This document shows positions 51,851-64,000 of a stretch of 64,000 bases of DNA, piece by piece. The stretch's first letter is position 1. Every line of letters starts with the position of its first letter. The position numbers were made by a program, and so were the translations under genes. This DNA is from Amaranthus tricolor. Taxonomy: Eukaryota > Streptophyta > Magnoliopsida > Caryophyllales > Amaranthaceae. The DNA lies in contig NC_080053.1 of assembly GCF_026212465.1 (NCBI RefSeq), positions 11,038,395-11,102,394 on the forward strand, given 5' to 3'. The notes under the pieces are model-generated. The model saw only the letters and a program-made list of their open reading frames with translations, made no database searches and had not been told where the DNA came from.

Positions 51851-54800
51851 TATTATTATTAAAAAAAAACGGATGTTACATTTGATGTTGACTTATCCAA
51901 TGTCTCCCTACTTTTTCTGTCACAAGGATTAGAAAGGGGCCTTTATTTAAGATGTATAGCTTTATTTCTGACTTCAACTCTCCCATCCTATACATGTGCT
52001 CAGATATCTGTTGATGTGGTTGGTTTGGTTGATGAATGGGCCGCACGTTTCTTTGAAGAGCTTGACTATGTTAATGAGGGTGAAAATGGTACACTTTTTG
52101 CAGAAATGATGAAAAAGGACCTTCCTCAGGTATTCTTTTCTTTTGTTTTGTTGTCATCCAAATTTTATTTACATTTGAACATTTTGTTGTCTATAAAAAT
52201 GTGTTTATTATTTTACTGAAGCTGCTACTTAAATTACTGGTTTTGTTGGGTAGTGATGTTTATTTGAGTTTGTGGGTATTTAATGATGAAAATGTCTTAT
52301 TTCATGCTATCTCAGGCATGTTTAATTGCTGAAGCTGCTCTGGTTCTGTCCTTGTTTTTTTCTTTAATTCATTAGATCAGTCAGAAAGGTCAAAATAATT
52401 TTGTATTTTTATGGATTGTGGGAAAAAATATACTTCGAATGTTTCACGACTTTCTTTATATATTCATTGAAATGAATTTCCTTTCGCGTTTCTTTTTATA
52501 TGAAAATGACTTTCCTAACTATTCACTTAATTTGAATTCTATACATTTTATAAGAACCAACAGTAATTTATGTAACTTGAAAAAAGGGTTCTTTTTCTGT
52601 GCTTCCTCTCTCATTTTCTGAACAGAACTAATGCATGTATATGTGGTGAACTATCTACTGCCAAGCAAGAAAAGAAGAATTTCAGAGAAGAAGTTAGAGA
52701 ATAAGAAGAATAAGAAAAGAAGTACAGGGAAGAGGAGAATTTAGAGAAGAATTTAGAAGAGAGAATAATTGAGAGTATATTTCGTTGATTGCCTAACCAA
52801 TTGTCACAAGTGCATATAAATAGCTAACAGTAGTACAAAACTGCTGCCTCATCATAGTTGGTTACAAAAAGATTCCCTTTCTAGAATACCCTCAATCACA
52901 TTCTGTTACATCATTCATTCCCCCTTGGTGATATTTGCCACCTCACTCTTTTTACCCCTTCTGTGATAGACCAAAATATCCTTTGGTTGTGTAGCCTGCA
53001 TGACAGTATACTATAAAGTTGTTACCCAACTAAAATGAAGTTAGTTGCTTCAGTAAACAATCTGAAATCGTGAAGACGTTTTCAGTATGTTAAGTCAATA
53101 AAACTTCCCCTTCCAACTTCCATGTTCCTGCCTATGAATTCTCTTGACCAATTCCCCAGTATTTCTTTATTCTGGGATTTGAAAAAGGGACAAATCACCT
53201 CTAGAACCCAACCAGTGGTCATCATACTGTAAGAAAACTGGAATTTCTTTTTCATCAAAACTTTATAATATTTAATGAAATATTAGCAACTTTTACTAAT
53301 CTATATTATATTTTTAATCTAATGCCAAAAGGATGTGATCTATGTACTGTAGGATAGACCTAAAAATATTCATGCTTTAAATCTGCTTTGCAAAACTTAA
53401 ATTAATATTGGCATAAATCTTCAAATTAAGCCTTATCGCAGGACTCTTTCCAGTGGCACAACCTTCAAATTAAGAATCTCTCTGGTAGAAAACTTAAATA
53501 AATATTTGCATAAACCAGCTCCGTTTCCTGAAAATAGAGCTGGAGATCACATGTACAGCTACTTCCTCCATGTCAGTAGCTGGAGAAAATGGTCCAACTT
53601 CTTGAGCTTCAAGCTTTTTGATGAAGGGTCAATTATTCGTAATATGGTGTCCATGGTAGAAAGAGTGTGCTACTTCAATCTGGTGATCATAATAAGGGGT
53701 ACCAGAAATTTGTAAACTGAAGAAAAAAAAAGGAATGAACAAATGAATTCATGAATGATATTAGATATAATGTATTTTCCAATAGCTGTTCCTTTCACCT
53801 GGTTGACAAAATTACTTGCCTCATTATAAATTTGAAACCATGATTCATGACTCTTTCAGAAACCTATTTTATTCTTGTGCTAGATTAGAGCTCATACATT
53901 TTTTCCGCTAGTATCTACCATGGTTCATAAGCATTTCTTTTCTTTAATAGTTGTCTACTCCATCTAATTCAATAGCATTTGCTGAAAGAATTCAAATACA
54001 TTTCTGATTTCTCTATCTGTTTAATCAAATACTAAAATTGGAGCTTTCAGGTGGTCGTACCAAAAACCTACGATAAGTATACCTCAAGAAAGGTTCTTAC
54101 AACACAGTGGATTGATGGTGAGAAGCTATCGCAAAGTACAGAAAGTGACGTCGGGGAGCTGGTTAATGTTGGAGTCATATGCTATCTTAAGCAGGTATGT
54201 AAATGTATATGTTCCTATCATTAGCTGGTTTATCTTCTAATCTATTAAAATGTTTTTATTTTTCTATAGAGGTAAAGTTTCACTCTGGTTTACTCACTGA
54301 AAAAAATGATGTTACACCAGAGGAGGGGAGAAACATTGTTGAGAAGGCTCGAGTTTGTGACCTTTAAGTCACAAGCTCAAGCCTAATCCAACTACATCAA
54401 TTTCTACTTGTTAAAACACAATTTAGTCACAATTAGTGGAATTACTGTACTTGGTAGCTTTTTGTATATCAGTTTATATCCTTAATTTCATTCCCTTTTT
54501 TTTTGGACTTTTTGAAACATGGTTTTGAAAAATTATGCATGTTTGTCTTTCTTCACTGTGAAAGAAACACCACTTTTTCTTGTCGAGTTTGATAACTACT
54601 ACCTTTTTAAATAATGGCAACCATCAGCCACATACTCCTCCACTAACCAACTCACATCATTTGCATGTCTTATACTTCTTCGGTAAGAGTGTAAGGCCAA
54701 ATAAAAAGTTGGTGGAGGAAAAAATTTCAGGTATCAAATAATAATAAAACAATATAATTATTTTTATGTGTTGCAAGGTTGACATTTATTATACTGGATG

Positions 54801-57800
54801 TTTGCTTAGTTCAGAGAGGAAAGAAGAGATTATTTTTGTTTGGTCTTTTTGTATTTCTGAAAAGAGGGGAACTCAGATATTGGTCGCTGGGAAAACATCT
54901 CCTTGGTGGGGATTGGAGATTGACTTTGGTGTTTAACCCAACAATCTGAGTCCTGATCTCTTTGATATGGTGTACCATGAGATAGAAGGGACTCCTGCTT
55001 TCTCTACTTGCCCATAAACTTTTTTATCATAGGCATTTGTAGATATACTTTTTTAGGTATATACTGAGGGTTGTGTCACATTTACTCAAGGATTACTAAC
55101 TACCGTCATTTGACAAAATGACATCTTGTTTAACATGTCCTTCAAACTTCAAGTTTAAAGATTTTCCATGCAAGTATGCTCAATCCTTGACTGAGTAGGG
55201 TACTTGTGTGGCTCTATATGTTTATTAGAGTATCATAAGTTCCATGGGGAGTTGAGATGAATAAGTTGAGGATCCATAACTGAATTATTGAGCTGAAAAG
55301 TTTTCCATGTCAGTATCGATTTTCAATGTATGATTATGCCATTCTGCTACTGGTACAACTGGTTCCACTGTAGAACAATTACACTTCGACTATATGCTGC
55401 TAACAGTATTTGTATTTTTGATTGAGGTGCATGTTTTGTAGCAATTAAATATATATTTTGTAGAACATTCATACTTAATTATCTGTTTGGTAAACTGTGT
55501 GCAGTTGCTTGATACTGGATTTTTTCATGCTGATCCTCACCCGGGGAATCTTATCCGAACTCCTGATGGGAAGTTGGCTATACTTGATTTTGGTAATATT
55601 TAATTTATGTTGTAGGTGCTTTCAGTTCATAGCCTATTCTCTTATGTGCATGTGGGTGTGAAATATTTGGGAGTGGTTGATAAAATAGTGTTTTGGGCTT
55701 TAACAAGCTTATTTGAGGCATTTCGAAGGTTTGGGTGGGTGAATCATTTATTTGAAGTGTTGAATAAGATTGATAGCAAGCATGCACCAATAATACTTTT
55801 TTGTGCCATCTTTCGAGAAAAAACTTCTTAATGCAAGCATCTATGTTATTTTGCATGCGTAGGTACTGAAACTTTTAGGTAAATTTTTTCTGCTACAGGC
55901 TTAGTTACAAAACTAACAGATGATCAGAAGTATGGAATGATTGAAGCAATTTCCCACCTTATTCATCGAGATTATGACGCTATAGTAAAAGATTTTGTCA
56001 AGCTGGATTTCATCCCAGAAGGAGTTAATTTGGGGCCCATTTTGCCTGTTCTTGCAAAAGTTTTTGACCAGGCACTTGAAGGTGGCGGAGCGAAGAATAT
56101 CAACTTTCAGGAGCTTGCGTCAGATCTGGCACAGATAACTTTTGATTATCCATTCCGGATACCCCCTTATTTTGCTCTAATTATTCGAGCAATAGGAGTT
56201 TTAGAAGGCATTGCTTTGGTCGGAAATCCGGAATTTGCTATTGTGGATGAAGCTTACCCATACATTGCTCAGGTACCTGCTTTATTCTGGGGCTTTTTTG
56301 TCCATATTGATGTCTTAATCATCGATCTTTTGTAATTAGCCTGTGATTATGCTACTGTTCCAATATATTGCTTTACCCCAATATAGGGACGGAGCTGGAA
56401 TGCAATGTGAGGTGGGGCCAAATTTGAATAGTCTATCTTGTATATTGACTTGGCCCTAAGTAAGATCTGTCTCTGCCCTAATGTCTCTTAGTAGGGTCCA
56501 CTTTCCATATGGTAAGGATAAGGGGAGGTTGGGTGTCCATTGCCTTACGCTTTAACCAACAATGAGGCTTTTCCCAATTGACACTTTGTTAGGCCGACGT
56601 TTCAATTACAACATTTAATACCATATTTTATTGCCTCAATGCCAATAAATGACTCTCAGTTAAGTTTTCATCTATTCAAGAATAATGTTTCAATGCTGAT
56701 CTTTTTTTAATTTTTGTGATTTATGTAATGGTTGCGATCAATCCAGCTATAGCAGAATTACAAATGTTAGATGTTAAATTTTAATTGGTATTTCCAGGCT
56801 TTTCATCAAAATTTTCTTTGGCTTGCCTCTAGATAATGGAGAATTGCATTTGGACTCCAGATGAAACTCTATAAATGTGGTAGAGAAACCATCCCTGAAT
56901 TTTTGTTACAATTTCTCACCTTCCTAAGTCACTTAGGGTTGCAATGCATGGTGCACTTCTTTAGAGTGAGGAACTTTTAGGATCTAGATTACTCGGGAGG
57001 GTTGCAGCAAAAGAAGTTATTTTTATTTGCAACCCATATAACTCCATTAACTCTGTATTTTTGTCACTTAAGAGTTAAATTCAGTACAACGTGAATGATG
57101 TCGTAGAACTTCACTTTGAGTATATGTATATGACCACAAAGTAACAATTTAAAAGGCAATGTTTAGGCATAGTGAGGCTAGAGATAAATTAGAGATTTCA
57201 ATATTGACAAGTGAGAATGATATGTATGAATGAGGTTTGTGCCAGGGAATTAGGTGGAGGGCAAAGGATGAGGATGAGAGAGGATGGAACTATTGATGAT
57301 TACTTTATTACGTGTATGCAATGTTGTAGAATTAACTTATTGTGCCGACAGCCACACACTAGCAATCGCACATCTAATCCATTGATTTTGAGGCAACAAG
57401 TGAGCTTAGCATTCAATTGTGGGTGTGGAGGAGCAAGGGGTTGTAAGAGTTGAAGTGCAAGAACGTAAGTTTGCATTTTCCATTCTTTTTTGTTTCGGTT
57501 TTTTGATTTGGTGATGTTGGGGCTTCGAAAACTATTCAATCCTTTACCTTTTCTAAGTATCTTAGCCAAGTGTTATAATGACTATTAGCCAATACCCATA
57601 CCCCCTAAAATTTCAATACTTACCACATGCTCACTACCCATGTTGGTTGAAGTTTTCTAACCCACGTGTGACCACCTAGGTATGTATTCAAACTCATCTT
57701 AACCCACCATAGCCAACTAGGTATACTCATCACAGTCATACTCACTAATGTGGATTGGGTGGGTTAGGTTCTAGCTTAGAAGAGCTTGAGAAAGACGAAG

Positions 57801-60800
57801 AAGAAAAAGAAGGAAAAAGGATGCTTTAAAGGCACTTTAACCAAGAACTCTTCGGACATACCTAGGAGCAATCGAGTTCATTAAGTCCTTTTAGAAGACA
57901 CACTTCAACAATGGTCTTAAATCGAAAATTAAGATATCACAATGATGACAACACAATTAAATTGTAACTCAAGTTTTATTTTTAGTTTTCATGAAGATGG
58001 TTTTTGTTTATCAATTCACTGCTTTGACATGAAGAATTACAATCCTATTATCTAACATGAATTTATATGTACCTATACTTTTCATTAACTTTGACTCATT
58101 GATTACATGATCATTTAACTTAAGGTAATATCATGCCATTACTTTAATTCAATACATGCAAGGATGACCACATACATACTCTAACTTCTAAGGAAAAAAT
58201 TAATTAATCAACCTAAACAATTTCACATATACCGTCCAAAATGACTAGGTTCATTAAATTAGACATCTTAATTAAACTATGTTGCATTAAAAGTAACTTA
58301 TTACTGATTTTATGACTCAATTAAGAGACTAAAAAACCAGCTTTATGAACATCTTTAAGAAGGCTTTAAGTCCTCGTCATCATATTTCTTTAATACTTTG
58401 TTTTTAAGGCCATGAGTGTTGGACGAATGAATGTGGATGATCGTGTGCTTCATATCTTCACTTTCCACGACTTTATGGTGGCATTTAATTCTCTTTTAAT
58501 TACTCCCAATAACTATAAAATAATTATGAGTATTTCAAGAGTTTTATTTCCATAGTCATCATGGAATCTCCTTTCAATGCCTTTGGACGCACACTCATTG
58601 CAACTAGTATGGTTTGGGTCTCTATTTCTCACGGCATGTACACTTGCATAGTACTTCTTGAGTTTGTTTCTTGTGGAATACGAGTGATATCTTAGACTCT
58701 TTGAACTTACAGAGTTTCTTTTGTAGACATTATTTCAAATTGTTGGCTTGCACACAACTTCATTGACTTGACCATAGCTAACATATGGACTTGTGGACAT
58801 ACCCTTTGACTTATCATGTAGCATTAGGTTTTTGTTTAGGACTTATTGAGCACATGATTTGTAAAGTTTTGAAGTCACGTCACCCACCTTATACTCACTT
58901 AATATTCATGCAATGTTCGCTTTATATGTGCCCCATATCATCATCGTTCGTTATAAATTTGTTTGTATCTAATTTTATTTAAAACATAAAATTTTAATAA
59001 AAAAATATAAAAAATAATAGTGAATAATTCATTATATCATTATCCGTAAACTAATTGTTAAACTTCATGTTTTATAAAAGATTTTATTTAATAGCTCTAA
59101 AACGTAAACTACCTTTAACTAAATTATTATAGAATATTTACTTTTTGAACTTTTGCCAACTTGATAAATCATATATAGAGTTATAAAATAGCACAGTGAA
59201 TGAGGCAAGCAGATATAAGGCATTGTAGATGGGTATGGAGCGGGTCAGTTGGATGTAGGTGGTTAAGACAGCATACCCACCACCTACCAACTATTTTTCA
59301 TACCAATATCTACTTACTACCCACCAAATTTATACTCATATCCATGGTTAGATGTGGTACAGTACTTGTGAAATTTTACTCGCATCTTGACATGCATGTA
59401 ATAGTTGCAAAACGAGGTGATGAGCTAGCCTTATTACCTTGATAAACATTGGGCATATCAAGGCAATGAGGAACATAAATAACATGAAATAGAAATATAT
59501 TTTGTGAAATTTGAATTTAAATAATCTAGAATGAAGTGTGTCGTAAGTGTGTTATGTTTTTTTCCTAGATTTGGACCTCAATAGAACCTTTGCACCTTGG
59601 AATGCCATGTACTTTTCAATTCGAAGGGGACATTATCTTATGAACTTACTGAAACTTATTAGAACTTCTTTAAGTCATTGGAACTTATTGTAGTAATAAA
59701 TTGAACTCGGGTAGCCATAAACTTCTCTTAACATATGTTGGAATCTATATGAATCTATTTTCCTGAAAATTACTCTTTTAGGAAAAGAGAGAGCAAGATG
59801 AAGTGTTGTAAGTTGTTACTCGAAGTTTATACTTCTTTCAACCTTAGAGAGAAGTTTGATGATCATTAAGCAAACCATGAGTATCCTTTTTTCATATAGT
59901 TGGTTTATCTTTCAATTCTTTTGAATGAATGGATTTGGGAAATTACAATTTTTGATTTTATTAGTTTCCTCACTTTTCTGTGTTACATAGAATTTGAAGC
60001 TTAATATTCATTTCTTTTACATGTTTTCAGAGGCTTTTGACCGATGAATCCCCACGTCTGAGGAATGCTCTTCGATACACCATATATGGAAAATCTGGAG
60101 TTTTTGATGCTGAGAGATTTATTGATGTAATGCAAGCTTTTGAAACCTTCATTGTAGCAGCCAAAAGTGGAGGTGGAGAGAATTTAAATGGTAGAATGGC
60201 TGAACTTGGCATTCTCCAGAGCGAACAAAGCAATAATTATGCTGGATTTTCTTTAAATTCATCACCAAATCAACAGATTCAGACTAGAGCTGCTTTAGCT
60301 TTTTTGTTATCCGACAAGGGAAACTTTTTCCGTGAATTTCTTCTGGATGAGGTATGTCTTGTATTTTCCTTGAACATTGATAAGATTTTTGATGTTTTCT
60401 TCAATCAAGAATGTCATTGCTATTTACGGATGAAATTAAGGGGGAGTATGCTTTAAGGTTTTTAGAAAAAGGAAAGCCAATGCCTCCTCTAAAAGTATCT
60501 GGTTGAGACCTTTTGAATTTCCCTTTCCCTTTTGAAACTAATTTATTTTTAATACACAAAAGGGGGTTGGATTAGTGTGGTCCCTCATTAGTGCCTTGGC
60601 AGGGTAAATGAGCTTGTAAAAAGCTGCAGTTTTGCAAACTTTGCTTGTTGGTACTAATTAAATTTCAAATCATGGTGGATGTAGATCATCAAAATCAAAT
60701 TAGTTTGAATGTTTGATACAAACCAAAAGGAGTACTCATAGTTGCACAAAGTATGTAAAGGCCGTACCGAAAATTCTAGAAATTAAATATACAACATATA

Positions 60801-63800
60801 CGGGGAAAAAACCGGAATTAATTTTATATGGACACAGTGAAATTCCCCTTATAAATTTGCTTTTCATTAACTGACAGTTAAAATAGTTGAACGAGCTTTA
60901 CCTGTCCAACAATCAATTTTTTTAATTAGGTTCTCCAATTTATAGTGCAAACATGGGGAACGGTCGCGATCGCAGCACCGGAACGGTGATGCGGTAACGA
61001 GAATGAGCAGTTATCGTAACGCTTAATTAGTGGTCAAATTTATGAGACGTCCTATGATACAACATAAAATACGGTCTTCAAAACCTTTACAACATGGGAA
61101 ATATTTTGTTTTTTTAAACCTTTACAACACGGCCGATGCGATGCGGCCTTGTTTTTGCACTATGCTTCAAACCCAATTTTTTTAGAGGTTGGACGACCAG
61201 TTCTAGCTAGGCTTATCATAGATTTTGTGCATTGCGGAGAGCAACAAGAATTCTGCTCCAATTACTTATTCTTTTTATTGTACCTTATTAATTATGTGTT
61301 TTTGGTGCAATGCTTAAACACATTACATGTTCATTTTTGCAAATCCTTTGAGTTTGGTGACATGCTTTTCATTATACATGTATGTGCTGCATGGATTACA
61401 ATGTTACAGAATAGTTTGCATCAACTTGCCATCCTCACAACTAATGATTCAAGATTTCTAAATCCAAACACCAAGCCCTGAAATTTAATCTCGATAAGCC
61501 CATCAACAATTATCAAATAATATTCCGACCCCCGAAATCATTGCCTTAATACCACCAAGAAACTTGTCTAAGAAAAGAGTAGATAGATAAAACTGCACAA
61601 AAACGCAATTAAGTCTAAATTAGTCTAATTCGACCATAATTCTGTGAATTTCAATTTTAATGGTGGAATTCAGTCTTCAAAATCTTTTCTATGATGATAG
61701 AAATGTGTGTCCAACGATGTTGACATATGGTGAAGAGATGCAAGTGCCAATGGTCGTGGTGAAGACAGAGATCCAAATGTTCTTAGCTGCGTTGAGGACT
61801 GAGGATAGGATATTGGATAGGAGTTTGGAGGAAAGATACCTTACATTGAAGAGATGAGTAAATAGGTAGCTGGGATGAGTGTTTCAGATTTGGTGATGTC
61901 GAACCAAAAACAAAAAAATAAGGTTTGGGGTATTTAACCTTGTCTTCCCCTTATTTGACTCGTCTCTTGTGCTCTCTTAGCTAACAGTCCCTTAAAACTT
62001 TTAAGGATGAGGTAGAACATATTATGCTGCTTGACATATAGAGAAAAAGCACATCCAATTCTGATACATGTCCACTGTTTTCAATTAAACCTCACGACCA
62101 CTTGGCTTTTTTAAGGTAAGATTCAGAAAGTGTACTAAAGTTCTAGTAGGCAAAGTTAATTAGGGCATTAAACTTGTTATTTCCATCAGCTCTATTTGTT
62201 AACTGGCTACTGTGATTTAGGAATTTTACTACTCACCCTGGTGTATCTAGTGTCTGATTATTGTATTTTGCTGTTTTGTGTGTGTTATCCAGATTGTAAA
62301 AGGTGTTGATGCAGTGACAAGGGAGCAGTTGGTAAAAATAACCGCTTTCCTTGGTATTGCTCCTGTATTTGGTATGGTTCCTGCCTTTGGACCCTTTAAA
62401 CCTGCAGGGATTTTACCTACTATAACTGACGAGGACAAAATCATCCTGAACAATGTGGAAAGCATAGTAGATTTTCTCACAGCTGGAAGTTCCTTGACTA
62501 GAAGATCAAATCAGGTACGGAATGCTTTTACTGAACTGCCACACCAATAATAGTTGCCAACTGTATGCATGCCTTTTCTTTTTAGATAAGAATATTTCTG
62601 TTAGAACATAGAAGATACTGGGCAATAAGTTTGTAGTTCATGGAGGCAGAGATATCATTTCAGGAGGCCTTGGTTGTACCAGGGATCACAACTCACAAGA
62701 ATGAGCTTATGAAATGATGGCTGGTGATGGTAGGAGTGTCTTGGGTTTGTTGGGAGCCATGTCTTTCATGATGAGTGCGGTTGGTGGTTCAAAGTAGAAT
62801 AAGGTTTGGAAGAGGAAGAGGGTAAATAATGGAGGTGTAACTGTGATAAATATTTCATTACCTTCAACAGCATTACCCCTCTGGTACAATGAGATTGTTC
62901 TATCAGTATTTTGCCAATCTCAGCAATGAATCTTTGAAATGTTGTAGTAGTTGATTAAGATAAGTAGTAATTAGTCCCTGTTGATAAGTTTAGTACTTCA
63001 GGGAGTTGAATCTACTGCTTCCATGGTCCCCAAATTATGGGTATGTACGTAGTAGGACTGCTGTTTTTTGCCCCTGTTCTAGCTATTGCTGATTGCTCAC
63101 TAGATAAACTTTTTCTGAAATCCTCCTGCCATAGGGGTAATAACACTACTTGCACCCAACACAAACTTTATAAAGGCAAATGAAGAAATCTAAGGTATAA
63201 AAGGATATTTTATCACTGTATCAATGAAAATGTACTGACAAAGCCTTAGTCAACAGTGTATCATGCCTCGTCTTCACCACCCATCATGTCACCAATGCAG
63301 CGAAGTAAGATCGCAAAGCCGCAACATTTTCAAATGCGTCCAAGGATTTAATAACTATCAGACAAGGAACCCGATTCTCTGTGAAGAAGCTTATTGTGTC
63401 ACACTTCGATCATCTATCATGCCTTTAGTGCAGGAAATATAGGATTGCTAGACACAACCTACTCTAATGCCTTCAAAAACTCGACAAACCATGACCTCTA
63501 CAACCCATGACGTCAGTCATAAAGACTTCTTATTTTATGGGAAGTTGTAGATGGTTTGCTATCAAAAATAACACCTGATTTTTTGCAAGGGAAAGGTTGC
63601 GTTCATCCAACACCAAAGTCTTTCTTAGGTGGGAGCCACTAAATTGGGTATTGGGCATTGTAATGTTTTAACTTGTACACTAGCAACGAAAGTGAAAGAT
63701 GAGTCATTTGACTAGTCAGTTATTGGAGTGACTGAACATTGGAATTAAATTGTTAAGTCAAGGATCGAAGCAACATACTTCTCCTGGATAATAATGAAAT

Positions 63801-64000
63801 CAAACATAAATGTCTGCAGATAATGATAGATCTAAAGAGTTGTCTCAAACCAAACAAAATCAGAATCGATTAAGTTTGGTTGCGCTTTACAGCTTTGTAG
63901 CCGGAAAAATGAAAGTAAGCTGCTTTTGTGACCACTTGCCATCTAAACAAGAAATGACATGCCACATTTTGTTGACATTTGCAGGTCATAAATATTGATC
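43751..64000 (+). CDS. ABC1K3: ABC1K3-type plastid atypical kinase (ABC1/UbiB family), 3' end off window
   Basis: Exons: 43751-43963, 44053-44208, 44305-44475, 45431-45574, 47275-47380, 47483-47631, 52004-52129, 54051-54194, 55505-55592, 55899-56272, 60031-60351, 62293-62514, 63985 onward. All borders are GT/AG and phases agree; 738 codons precede the last exon. A Ser-rich transit peptide ends near KFVIRA (about residue 41). Family motifs: KLGQ at 202-205, the Ala-rich AAASLGQVY at 262-270, VAVK with Lys 284, ELD at 332-334, the catalytic loop FHADPHPGN (His 411, Asp 413, Asn 418) and DFG at 431-433. ABC1K3 of Arabidopsis sits in plastoglobules, where it affects prenyl-lipid (tocopherol, plastoquinone) metabolism together with ABC1K1. 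All catalytic residues are intact, so the gene is probably functional. Confidence 0.93.
44800..44930 (+). repeat. SINE-like repeat, copy S1 (ABC1K3 intron 3)
   Basis: It contains GAAGTTGTAGATAATGCTAG, AACAAACTCTTTGTT, CCACCCCTCAAAATCCCGCT and the core TAGGTGGGAGCCATTTAATG then GCATTGGGTAAT. The layout is shared with S2-S5. Confidence 0.65.
45955..46500 (+). repeat. Tandem pair of SINE-like repeats, S2 and S3 (ABC1K3 intron 4)
   Basis: S2 (core at about 46160-46195) and S3 (core at about 46455-46490) carry AGAGCCACTTAATGGCATTG and TAGGTGGGAGCCACTTAATG. Their left flanks also match (GGTTGCAGATGATAATGGAT against GGTTTCAGATTATAGTGGAT), so a unit of about 284 bp was duplicated in tandem. S3 has the clearest inner sequence, GTACATCTGACCCTCCAAAT. 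Confidence 0.65.
47632..50014. other. ABC1K3 intron 6, left part
   Basis: Mostly unrecognised AT-rich intron sequence. Segments near 47805-48430 and 49305-49640 begin or end with GTTTGG-type motifs common at MITE ends (GTATGTTTGGCTAAAC, GTGTTTGGCCTAG, TTTGTTTGGATTG), but I could not define paired termini. Confidence 0.35.
50015..50155 (+). repeat. SINE-like repeat, copy S4 (ABC1K3 intron 6)
   Basis: CCTCTTTGTTTTTACAAGGT, GTACATCCGCCCCCAAGC, TTAGGTGGAACCTACATGAT and GGCTTGGGGTAATG follow the same order as the other copies. Confidence 0.6.
50187..51880 (-). mobile_element. Solo LTR of a Ty3/gypsy element in ABC1K3 intron 6
   Basis: It runs TGTAACACCCTCAGAATAGG to AACGGATGTTACA, 1694 bp, with a perfect 5-bp target duplication TTTGA at 50182-50186 and 51881-51885. 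There is no internal coding sequence. Minus orientation is inferred because gypsy LTRs of this type usually start TGTAACATCCGTTTTT and end GAGGGTGTTACA. Confidence 0.9.
52622..52960 (-). repeat. LTR-retrotransposon tail and LTR fragment (copia-like)
   Basis: On the minus strand a polypurine tract (CCAAGGGGGAA, about 52918-52928) is followed by TGAATGATGTAACAG and LTR-like sequence with a TATA-like GCTATTTATATGCAC. It then runs into TCTCT-rich sequence ending near 52625. The other end and the target duplication are not identified. It lies in ABC1K3 intron 7. Confidence 0.5.
56273..60030. other. ABC1K3 intron 10 (3.8 kb)
   Basis: No gene recognised. Segments near 57585-57770 and 59225-59345 share TACCCA/TGGGTA-rich sequence and could be decayed MITEs. 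Short frames here lack splice or family support. Confidence 0.4.
60942..61163. mobile_element. Small foldback MITE in ABC1K3 intron 11
   Basis: The left end ATAGTGCAAACATGGGGAAC and the reverse-complemented right end ATAGTGCAAAAACAAGGCCG pair over about 20-30 bp. It is 222 bp and non-coding, with GC-rich segments (GGTCGCGATCGCAG, GCCGATGCGATGCGG) near both ends. No clear target duplication. Confidence 0.5.
63525..63675 (+). repeat. SINE-like repeat, copy S5 (ABC1K3 intron 12)
   Basis: GGGAAGTTGTAGATGGTTTG, CAAGGGAAAGGTTGCGTTCA, then TTAGGTGGGAGCCACTAAAT and GGGTATTGGGCATTGTAATG. It has the same orientation as S1-S4. Confidence 0.6.

Noticed and set aside
55616..55831. Open frame in ABC1K3 intron 9
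   Set aside because: It spans the intron between two exons whose splice phases fit perfectly; no homology of its own.
57211..57453. Cys-rich open frame in ABC1K3 intron 10
   Set aside because: Cysteines are not in a recognisable zinc-finger spacing and there is no promoter or splice context.

Overview
This is plant nuclear DNA, most likely from a eudicot. It is AT-rich, has spliced nuclear genes with GT/AG introns, and is packed with plant transposable elements. I cannot name the species. Only two host genes are visible. On the minus strand, the left third carries the 5' half of a CHMP7/SNF7-family ESCRT-III gene: four exons between 5895 and 16244, with a 9.5-kb intron full of transposon debris. 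On the plus strand, the right third carries a nearly complete ABC1K3-type plastid atypical kinase gene. It has twelve full exons from 43751 to 62514, and the thirteenth starts at 63985 and runs off the window.

Layout. 1-2787: 5' half of a decayed minus-strand Ty3/gypsy element (RT, protease, gag, primer-binding site, LTR). 2788-5894: intergenic DNA with LTR-like scraps. 5895-16244: CHMP7; its large intron holds a 157-bp tandem duplication, two inverted hAT copies and a foldback MITE. 16407-22254: Mutator-like element A. 22365-35137: Mutator-like element B, in the opposite orientation and split by a chromovirus-type Ty3/gypsy insertion (27471-32805, perfect CTGTT target duplication). 36494-37170: a 187-bp tandem repeat, followed by a decayed 'putative gypsy-type transposon' gene. 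42087-42533: a MULE-type MITE with a perfect 9-bp target duplication. 43751-64000: ABC1K3, whose introns hold SINE-like repeats, a solo LTR with perfect target duplication, a copia-like LTR and small MITEs.

The most unusual content is the A/B pair. Each element has the same plan: a FAR1/MULE transposase with a SWIM finger and an OTU cysteine-protease-like domain reading inward from one terminal inverted repeat, and a plant mobile domain (PMD) gene reading inward from the other. The two genes converge, with their stop codons about 200 bp apart. Element A has lost most of the transposase-OTU gene through two internal deletions but keeps an almost full PMD gene. The non-coding 5' parts of both genes carry a family of long palindromes built from GTCGCAC/GTGCGAC, one of them a perfect 70-bp palindrome. 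Every coding region in A and B has at least one lesion, so both look immobile now, although B records what the intact system looked like.
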